Assembly: GCF_014839835.1 (NCBI RefSeq)
Contig: NC_071644.1
Location: 7,541,266 to 7,605,265 of the forward strand
Direction of reading: 5' to 3'
Origin: Dryobates pubescens
Taxonomy: Eukaryota; Chordata; Aves; Piciformes; Picidae
Length of the DNA: 64,000 nucleotides
Part shown: positions 57,201 to 64,000 of the stretch, piece after piece
Numbering within the stretch: position 1 is the first letter of the stretch
Layout: each line of letters opens with the position of its first letter
Notes under the pieces: generated by a model
Told to the model about the DNA's origin: nothing
What the model saw: the letters and a program-made list of their open reading frames with translations, nothing else
The model's database searches: none
Position numbers and translations under genes: made by a program

Positions 57201-60200
57201 TCGACCGCTACCGGTCCGGCGAGGCTCTGCACCAAGCCATCCGGGACACTCAGCAGCTCATGGGAGACACCAACACAGGCAAAGCTCTCTCCTATGCCAA
57301 GGAGAAGCTGTTCAGTGATGCAGCTGGTGCCAGGGCAGACGTGCCCAAGGTGCTGGTTTGGGTGACAGACGGCTTCTCCACCGACGACATCTCGGAACCC
57401 ATGCAGCTGCTGAAGGACATGGGGGTGACGGTCTTCATCGTCAGCACGGGACGGGGCAGCTACCTGGAGCTGTCTGCTGCTGCCAGCCAGCCTCCTGAGA
57501 AGCACCTGCACTTTGTGGATGTGGATGACCTACCCATCATCACCAAGGAGCTCCGAGATGCCATCCTAGGTACGCTGGGGTCGGGCTGTGGTGTCCGGGA
57601 GGTTGTAACAGGGTGGAAGTCATTGAGCCCCTGTGCTCAGCACTGGTTAGGGTCACACCTGGAGTCCTGTGTCCAGTTCTGGGCTCCTCAATTTAAGAAG
57701 GACATTGAGAGACTTGAAGGTGTCCAGAGAAGGGCAGCGAGGCTGGGGAGGGGTCTGGAGCACAGCCCTGGGAGGAGAGGCTGAGGGAGCTGGGGTTGCT
57801 TAGCCTGCAGAAGAGGAGGCTCAGGAGAGACCTTCTTGCTCTCTGCAACTCCCTGAAGGGAGCTTGGAGCCAGCTGGGGGTTGGTCTCTGCTCCCAGGCA
57901 AGCAGCACCAGAACAAGAGGACACAGTCTCAAGCTGCACCAGTGGAAGTTTGGGCTGGAGGTGAGGAGAAAGTTCTTCACAGAGAGAGTTGTTGGCCATT
58001 GGGATGTGCTGCCCAGGGAGGTGGTGGAGTCCCCATCCCTGGAGGTGTTCAAGAGAGGATTGGATGTGGCACTTGGAGCCATGGTTTAGTAGTCACGAGG
58101 TCTTGGGTGACAGATTGGACTTGATGATCTTTGGGGTCTTTTCCAACCTTATTGATTCCATGAAGCTGCCTGGCTCTGCAGGGTGGGGGAGGTAAGAAGC
58201 CCTCTCAATCCAAAGCACCTCCTGGGGTGCTTTGTCCAGGGTGCTGTAGCTCCAAGTCCATGGCTTTGAGGAGGTCTAGGACAAATACTTCTATTCCCCT
58301 TGGAAAGTCCCAGCTCCTGCCCTTGCAGTGAGGTGCTTTGTCCACACTGCTGCAGCTCCAAGTCCAAGCTAAGGCTTTTCAGAAGTGTTCCCTCTGGAAA
58401 GTCCCACGAGTGACCAGGACAAATTCCCTTCTGCAGACCTTGTGTTTGCCCTGAGTTGTTGAGCTGCTAATGAAGGGAGGAGGCTCAGGCAGCACATCAG
58501 CAGGCTGATTTTCTTTCTCTCTCTCTCAGATGCTGCCTGGCTTGTGGCAGCTGCTGGAGGTGGAGGACACAAATGGGCTGAACACAAAACGGGCTGTGCA
58601 TGCCTGGGAAGGCTTTGGTCCTGTCAGCACCCTCAGATTCTTGTCTAGGGTAGATCTGACATCACTGCAGGCAGAGGGGCTGGCACAGGCTGAGGTGTGG
58701 AGCTGCTGTCTGCATGTGCCCTTCTCTTACAAAGAGCCATTAAGGATGGTGCTTGTTATCAGCACTCAGACTGTAGGAGAGGAATGTTTTTGTTCCATAA
58801 ATCCCCTGTTGTAACGTGTTCCACATCCTCCAGATCCACAGCCTGGCTTGGCTAGCAGAGCCCTTGGAAGGAAATCCCAGCCCTGACTCGATAGGCTCGG
58901 AAGCCAACCCCTACCTCTGTTGCTAGCATGGTTGTGGCGGTTGCTGTGCAGACAGCAGGAACAGGCAGCAGGCTTCACTTTTCAGCAGTCCTGCTCTTTA
59001 AAGCATCCAGAAGAGAGTCTGAGGAGACCCAAAAAAGCCATAATCAGGGCCAGAAGACAGGCATTTGGAAGCCAAGAGGAATATCTCATGCTGATCTGCG
59101 TGCAGCGAGGTGGAGGCCAGGCTGTTCTTACAAGTAACAAGTGATAGGATGCGAGAAAACAGCTTCAAGCTGCACCAGGGGAGGTTTAGGTTGGACAGCA
59201 GGAAAAATGTCTTCCCCAAAAGGGTCATAAAACCCTGGAACAAGCTGCCCAGGGCAGTGGTGGAGTCCCCATCCCTGGAGGGCTTTAAAAGCCACAGAGA
59301 TGTGGTGCAGAGGGATGTGGTTCGGTCGCGACTTGGCGGCGCTGGGTTAGTGCTTGGACTTGATGATCCAAAAGGATTCCATAATTCTTTTTGCAGCTCT
59401 TGAATGCCATCACAGTGGGAGTGCCCATGACTGCAAAGCAGAGGCTTTGCCTCAGCCTCCCAGGTGCCTCTGGATTTGTTTGGAAAGCTGAGTGAGCTCC
59501 TAGGCCTGTGCAGAGTTTCCGTTGGTTCGCTGGAGGTTCTCTCTCTGCTTTAATTCCTCCTTTGGCTTCTGCTCTGTGAGCTGCTTAGGGCTGGCTTTGG
59601 AGTGTCCAAGTAACCCTTTCCACAGAACCCTCCCAATGTAGCCATGCCTTTCTCTTCCCAGCCATGATCACTTCACAGATCACAGGCAGGGACTGTGCTC
59701 TCCTCCAGCCACAGAATCTTTGTGGTTGGAAGATACCTTTGCGATCATCAGTCACCCACCTCTCTCCTGTATGAGTATGGGGCAGTACCAGCAGTGCTTC
59801 TGCTGTACCAGACACCACACAGCCCCCTCCCCAGATGTTTCATTTCAAGTGCTTCAGCAGTTCATTCTCTGCCCCCTTTCTATAGGGTCTGCATTTTCTT
59901 TGCCTTCAGAAACTGGGTCAGAGATCTGAGCAGTCACAGAACAGCCTCAGGGCTGAGCAAGGGGTTTCAGTCCTAGAGAGCAAGGCAGTCACTACTTGGA
60001 CAAGGAGACAAGAGGTACCTTTCTCTCCCAAACTGCATTTCTTCCCTGCTCCAGGCTCTGCTGAGGCCAAGGGATGGGATGTCTCTGCCTCAGTTTCCCT
60101 TTTGGAACACCTGTCTGTGCCACAGAGCAGAGAAGATGAGCTGCTGCTTAGCCACGGGGGGCCTGAAATACTTTCAGTGACACTGCTCTGCAGCAGGGTG

Positions 60201-63200
60201 CAAGACAGGGATTGTGGCTGGCTGGGTGTTCTCACTCCCTCTCTTTTCCCTTGGCACATGGTCCTGGCACAACAAGGCTGCAGAATGCAGCAGGCTGCAG
60301 TTCTCAGCCAGCCTGGCCGTGGCCACAGCCACAGCTGGCTCCTGACAAACACTTCTGCCTGCCCCACTGTGAAGGAAAGGCAGCCCTAGCTCAGCCTGCT
60401 TCCACTGCATCTCACATATTACCTCCCCAACACGAGGCACTTGGTGCCCTCCTTCTGGGGAAGGACCTTCAGATCTTGTGAAACCAAGGCATTCCTTTGA
60501 GGTGACATCAGGTTGTGTGCTAGCATCCACTTGCTCTCCACTCAGCCTGCAGAACTGGCAGCTGCTGGCTTGCTTCATCCTTTGGCATCATCTTCTGGGC
60601 CAAGTACTGCAGGACTCCACCTGCCCAGCGATCACAGAGCATCAGCCACCTCCCATGAATATTCAGGGCAGCACAGTGCTGATCTGAAACAAGGCTCCTG
60701 CATAACTTCTGCTGCAGTGAAGGCTTTGAGCTTAGAGTTCTCTGTTATCTACAATGAAAGCAAGTGACCACAGGAGTGATCTCGTATCTTGAATGTCCAC
60801 TCTGGCAATGAAGCAGCCCAGAACCAGAACCCCATCCATATCAAAGTAGGGAAAGAGCCAAGAAGCAGAAGTGATTTGTTCCAGGTCCTAGCTGAAGCTT
60901 CTGCAGAGAGGGGAGGCTGTACCCAGGGCCAGAACAGGTTCTGCTGCTGCATTTCTTACCCACATCACCAAAGCAGCAGCTTGCCTCTGAGTCTGATCTT
61001 GACCTCACCAGATTTTAGGGGATGCCAGCAAACCTGTGGCCACAAAATGTGTGCTTCAAGGCACCAAGAGGTGGAAGGCAACTGCGTGTCACAAGCTGTC
61101 TCTGAGCCCTGCCTGGATCCAAGACAAGGAATTAACTTGCTGCTTCCCCCCAGCCCCAGGAGGTGCTGTGAAGCATACCGTGGGCATCTCTTTCCTGGGG
61201 CTTGTTGCCCTCTTTACTCGCCCAAGGAGCCGTGCTCTGGCAACGAGGGGCAGGGCTGTTTGCTGCGAGCTTCCTGCAGCACGTCCCTGCCTCTTTCATC
61301 TGCCTGATTCATTCACCGTGTCCCCGGACCCTGCCTCCAAGCTCACTGATTTCCCTTCCCAAAGCTCTTGGCAGGACTTTTGGTGCCGAGGCTGCTCCTC
61401 TGCTCCCTGCTCCTTTGTGGCTTTGGCCGCTGGTAGCTGTGAGGCTCACAGAAGGGTGCAGTGCCCCAGGTCCCGCGGTGCTGCCTCCCACCCTCTGCCT
61501 CCTGCAAGCCCGGAGCGGGTGGAGTGCTGCTGGCTGGCAGCGTGTGGATGGGAGAGGGCAGGGCACGGAGAAGGGAAATGTTGCTGCCTGCCTGGAGAGC
61601 CAAAGAACAGCTCAGAGGAAAAACTGAGGCAGCTTCGTTTGGTACAGGGAAGCTGGCAGGGACTCGGAGCAGCCCGGAGGAGGAGAGCTGATCCTCTCCC
61701 CGTTGAGGGACAAGTGTGAGGGGATGCAAGGAAGCAGAGTTCTGTGCCTCCTTTCACCTCTGAGCAGTGGGCAGCCAGTCTGAGCTACCTGCAGGAGAAT
61801 CATACAATGGTTTGGCTTGGAAGGGTCCTTAAAGATCATCTACCCCTCCCTGCCAGGGGCAGGGACACCTCCCACCAGCCCAGGTTGCTCAAGGCTTCAT
61901 CCAACCCAGCCTTGAACATCTCCAGGGAGGGGACATCCACAGCCTCCCAGGGCAAACTGTTCCAGTGTCTCACCACCCTCACTCTACAGAATTTCTTCCT
62001 AATGTCCAGTCTAAATCTGCCCTGTTCCAGCTCAGAGCCATTCCCTCTCACCCTATCTCTCCAAGCCCTTGTAAACAGTCCTTCCCCAGCTTTCTTGTAG
62101 CCCCCCTTCAGATACTTCAGTACTGTGAAGCATTTAAGCTTGAGCTAGAGGGTACAAACATAAGGTTTCAGGAGTGGCACTGCACAGAGAAGAAGCACTT
62201 AGGGCTCAGAGTGCTTTTAAAAAGTCTATTTTAAATAGAAAAAAAATGAAGAAGAAAAAAGAGAGAGAAAGATCATCTTTATGTCCTTGAATGCCATTTC
62301 CCTGGAGCTAGAAAGAGTCTTGTGTAATTCTGCCCCTCTGGAAGACCAGAGAAGAGTGGAATTGTGCCCAAGATGGCTCAGGAGGTCCGTGGAACAGTGG
62401 AATTGTGCCCAAGCTGGGCTCAGGAGGTCCAGGGAAGAGTGGAATTGTGCCCAAGCTGGGCTCAGGAGGTCCAGGGAACAGTGGAATTGTGCCCAAGCTG
62501 GGCTCAGGAGGTCCAGGGAACAGTGGAATTGTGCCCAAGCTGGGCTCAGGAGGTCCAGGGAAGAGTGGAATTGTGCCCAAGCTGGGCTCAGGAGGTCCAG
62601 GGAACAGTGGAATTGTGCCCAAGCTGGGCTCAGGAGCCCACACATATCAGAAAGGTCAAGTAGCAGAGGAAGCTGGGGGAGCTGCAGAGCATCAGAAGAG
62701 GTATTTGTGTCTGACATTTGGGGTTTAGAACTCAAAGGTAGCAGAAGGCTTGAAGAGAAGCCTCTGTGCAGGGGGAGAGAGAGGCAAGATAGCACAAGAG
62801 TGGCTCTGACTGTTGAATGTCACTGAACAATGGAGCTCTGTGAAACACTGCAGGGAGTGACTTCAGCTGGGATGAATGCAGCAAGCTCCCTCCACGACTG
62901 CTGGGTGGTCCCCAGCTGCCATGCTCTGTGTGTTAATGTCAGTGGTGATTTCTTGCTGCTGTTTCCCTCCCAGATGTCATCCAAGCAAACCAGCTCCACG
63001 CCGTGGATGTCACCTCCAGCAGCTTCCGGCTGGTGTGGCCAAGACTTCTCTCCCAGGAAACCGACTACTACACCTTGGAGTATGCCCCAAGAGATGATCT
63101 AGGCAAGAAGAGGACAGAGCAAGTGTCTGGGGCTCACACAACCCTCCTGCTAAGCAACCTTGCCCCAGGAACCACTTACGAGGTGGCTCTCATTCCTGAA

Positions 63201-63252
63201 TCCAACGTCCACTACTTCCCTCCTCAGACGACCAGGGTGACTACACTGGCAG
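48138..63252 (+). CDS. VWA1: von Willebrand factor A domain containing 1 (WARP), 5' three exons
   Basis: VWA1 is a secreted extracellular-matrix protein of cartilage and basement membranes that binds perlecan and collagen VI (family knowledge). Joining 48138-48210, 57006-57569 and 62974-63252 gives 305 codons with phase-1 introns throughout. Residues 1-18 form a signal peptide ([18 protein letters not shown]). One exon holds the whole vWA domain: the MIDAS motif DSSGS at residues 42-46, the Thr-bearing GDTNTGKAL loop, and [10 protein letters not shown] with the MIDAS Asp, so the metal site looks intact. Exon 3 encodes the first FN3 domain ([35 protein letters not shown]). Human VWA1 is about 445 aa; the second FN3 and tail must lie right of the window. 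Intron 1 is 8.8 kb and intron 2 is 5.4 kb. Both are packed with CR1 and minisatellites. Confidence 0.96.
48655..49060. repeat. 36-bp minisatellite, about 11 copies
   Basis: Unit CTGGAGGAGCTGAGTGTCTC then ACCTCTGGTTCCTGCA, in VWA1 intron 1, 0.45 kb after exon 1. In the open plus frame (48623-49075) it reads [12 protein letters not shown] with variants such as [12 protein letters not shown]. The minus strand is open too. Confidence 0.93.
49076..50735. other. VWA1 intron 1, unique part
   Basis: No repeat or exon was recognised in this 1.6 kb. Confidence 0.45.
50738..51625 (-). mobile_element. Older antisense CR1, split by a young CR1
   Basis: The left part (GGGGATGGTGCTGACTCCAC to CATCCAACCTGAACC) resumes at about 51447 (CCTCCCCTGGTGCAACTTGA) and runs to CCCTCAGCCCCTC. 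The two parts fit end to end once the inner copy is removed. Confidence 0.9.
50846..51446 (+). mobile_element. Young CR1 3' part with (ATTCT)n tail, nested
   Basis: TGTGCTCAGCACTGCTGAGG through GGTCTCTTCCAACCTGGTGA, then about 16 perfect ATTCT units at 51367-51446. It sits inside the antisense CR1 above. The perfect tail argues for a recent insertion. Confidence 0.95.
51930..52398 (+). mobile_element. CR1 LINE 3' part, 'GGAAGCCTCCTGCC' subfamily
   Basis: TGTGTCCAGAGAAGGGCCAC, CTACAAGAAAGCTGGGGAGG, and CAACCCTGACAGTTCTGTGA at the end. The longest member of this subfamily here. Confidence 0.93.
52825..53018 (+). mobile_element. CR1 3' end with 17-bp tail duplication
   Basis: GGCTGCCCAGGGAGGTGGTG, then GGACTCAATGACCTT twice in a row, then GGTCTTTTCCAGCTGAAGCA. 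Confidence 0.88.
53013..53082 (-). mobile_element. CR1 3' tail meeting the previous one tail to tail
   Basis: ATCACCAAGGTTGGAAGAGA then TCATCGAGTCCAACC. It shares TATCACAGTATCAC with the sense copy to its left. Confidence 0.75.
53291..53405. mobile_element. Possible LTR-element fragment
   Basis: GTGGTGGGTTGAAGTTTCCC at its left resembles the starts of some avian LTRs. About 110 bp and broken at both sides. No partner LTR or internal part was seen. A weak call from memory of the motif only. Confidence 0.25.
54415..54667 (+). mobile_element. CR1 LINE 3' end, 'GGATGTGGTTTAGTGG' subfamily
   Basis: GCAGGTTTAGGTTGGATGCT, GTGGTGCTGCAGGATGTGGT and CCTTTCAAACCAAAATGATC. Confidence 0.88.
54668..55885. 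other. VWA1 intron 1, unique part
   Basis: No repeat or exon was recognised. Confidence 0.45.
55886..56318 (+). mobile_element. CR1 LINE 3' part, (ATTCT) subfamily
   Basis: GGGCAACAAAGCTGGGGAGG through GGTCTCTTCCAACCTGGTTC. 5' truncated about 85 bp later than the 50.8-kb copy; very similar otherwise. Confidence 0.93.
56319..56383. repeat. Decaying (ATTCT)n / (CTCTG)n tail
   Basis: The CR1 tail ATTCTATTCTGTTCTATTCT passes into a CTGCTCTGCTCTG run, showing a unit switch within one microsatellite. Confidence 0.9.
57006..57569 (+). CDS. VWA1: VWA1 exon 2 (vWA domain)
   Basis: 564 nt after a CTCTCCAG acceptor, [20 protein letters not shown] to [13 protein letters not shown], ending at a GTACGC donor. 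Strong identity to mammalian VWA1, such as [12 protein letters not shown]. Confidence 0.97.
57620..58168 (+). mobile_element. CR1 LINE 3' part next to the vWA exon
   Basis: CCTGTGCTCAGCACTGGTTA through GGTCTTTTCCAACCTTATTG. It begins about 50 bp after the VWA1 exon 2 donor and lies in gene orientation. Confidence 0.94.
59125..59395 (+). mobile_element. CR1 LINE 3' end, 'GGATGTGGTTTAGTGG' subfamily
   Basis: GATAGGATGCGAGAAAACAG, GATGTGGTGCAGAGGGATGT, and GGACTTGATGATCCAAAAGG. It keeps several CpG (GGTCGCGACTTGGCGGCGC), which is unusual for an old copy. Confidence 0.88.
59706..59755 (-). mobile_element. CR1 3' tail remnant
   Basis: CCACAGAATCTTTGTGGTTG then GATCATCAG. About 50 bp. Confidence 0.5.
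59756..61797. other. VWA1 intron 2, unique part
   Basis: No exon or repeat was recognised. CpG is mildly raised at 61180-61690. Confidence 0.45.
61798..62124 (-). mobile_element. CR1 LINE 3' end fragment
   Basis: ATCATACAATGGTTTGGCTT through CACCACCCTCACTCTACAGA and on to CCCCCCTTCAGATACTTCAG. Confidence 0.92.
62356..62636. repeat. 42-bp minisatellite, about 6.7 copies
   Basis: GTGGAATTGTGCCCAAGCTG then GGCTCAGGAGGTCCAGGGAA and GA or CA. The first unit is 41 bp and diverged, the others almost identical and alternating AAGA/AACA. It lies in VWA1 intron 2, about 340 bp before exon 3. Confidence 0.95.
62974..63252 (+). CDS. VWA1: VWA1 exon 3 (FN3 domain 1)
   Basis: 279 nt after a CCTCCCAG acceptor, [20 protein letters not shown] to TTRVTTLAG, ending at a GTAAAA donor. 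The phase-1 ends are typical of FN3 exons. From 63253 to the window edge only intron was seen. Confidence 0.95.
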
Positions 63253-64000
63253 GTAAAATGTGCACAGGCATGGCCAGGGCGAAGCCTTCCCTGTGCTGAG
63301 CCTCACATGTCTCAATCAAACAGGACAGCCCCTGGTCTACATCCCCCCCCTAGGCTCATGGTGTGATGGGAGGAGGCAGATGCTTGTGGTCAGGACACAG
63401 CATAATGAGCTGCTTTATGCTGGCACTCAGCTGGCAGCTCTTTCTTTAGAGGTTCTGGGCTGCCCAGAACAAGGGATGCAGTCTGATGGTCATAAGATGT
63501 TCTTCCAGGCCTCTATGAGGCTGGGAGGAAAGCAGAAGCCTGGGAGAAGAAGGCAGGAGCTGTAAGTTGCAAGTGTCTAAGAGGGCTGAGGTGTAGAGCC
63601 CACAGGGCTGAGGGGTAGAGCCCACGGGGTGTAAAGCAGGGGCTGCTGCACACACTAACTGCTCTCCCAGCAGAAGCAGGGCTGCTTTGTGTGGGTTGCT
63701 ACTGCCAAAGAGGAATCTGGCCCTTTGTAGCTGGAGCAGCTGCTGTGGGGACAAGGAGATCCCTGTCTGCTCCCCGAGGCTGCAGGCAGGGGAGAGCAAT
63801 GCTCTTGGAGCTGCTTCTCCAGGCAGGTGTGTCCTGTGTGCCTGTGGGGAACCCCGGGTGAGAGGGGAGCAGAAGGGCAGCGCTGGGAGCCAGCCTGACT
63901 GCTCACTTGGGCCACAGTAACTCAGATGTATGCTGGACAGCAACATGCAGAGAAGTGGCACACTGAAGATCTGGGCAGGTGACAAAGGCAAGGTGAACTT

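Noticed and set aside
62281-62826. 181- and 189-codon open frames on opposite strands
   Set aside because: Both are made by the 42-bp minisatellite in VWA1 intron 2.

Overview
This is vertebrate nuclear DNA, almost certainly from a bird. It has short exons with GT-AG introns, CpG islands at two promoters, very dense 3'-end fragments of the avian LINE CR1, and many short GC-rich tandem repeats typical of avian microchromosomes. By eye, CR1 pieces cover roughly a fifth of the window, and one young copy ends in a long (ATTCT)n tail. That load suggests a CR1-rich lineage such as woodpeckers and relatives; this is inference from abundance only.

Four protein-coding genes are supported, in the same order and orientation as human 1p36.33 (CCNL2 - MRPL20 - TMEM88B - VWA1, from memory of that locus). 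CCNL2 (cyclin L2) is on the minus strand from 9689 down to the window edge: 11 coding exons are resolved with consistent phase, and the last part of the RS tail lies outside. MRPL20 (mitochondrial ribosomal protein bL20m) is on the minus strand, 13616 to 10487, four exons, complete at 149 aa. TMEM88B is on the plus strand, 18381 to 22743, two exons, complete at 179 aa, ending in Ala-Trp-Val. VWA1 is on the plus strand from 48138: signal peptide, one exon holding the whole vWA domain, and one FN3 exon; the final exon lies beyond the right edge. ANKRD65, which lies between MRPL20 and TMEM88B in human, was not seen.

Layout: 1-9.7 kb CCNL2; 9.69-10.1 kb CpG-rich CCNL2 promoter; 10.2-13.7 kb MRPL20 and its promoter; 13.7-18.4 kb intergenic with nested CR1; 18.4-24 kb TMEM88B with two minisatellites in its intron and a candidate 3' end near 23.96 kb; 24-47 kb intergenic, mostly CR1 debris, a CR1-derived 22-bp minisatellite, an orphan CpG-rich patch at 29.6 kb, a 0.75-kb G/T-rich minisatellite at 44 kb and a 33-bp minisatellite at 46.8 kb; 47.2-64 kb VWA1, with a 36-bp minisatellite and nested CR1 in intron 1 and a 42-bp minisatellite in intron 2. 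The genes do not form a pathway: a splicing-linked cyclin, a mitoribosome protein, a Wnt-pathway-type membrane protein and a matrix protein.

The points most worth a second look are a candidate poison exon in CCNL2 that would truncate the protein after the first cyclin fold (SW-VASEGK-stop), a 45-bp-arm hairpin between the CCNL2 RS exons, a minisatellite grown from inside a CR1 copy, and several long tandem arrays that stay open in translation only because of their period. No clearly new gene system was found.
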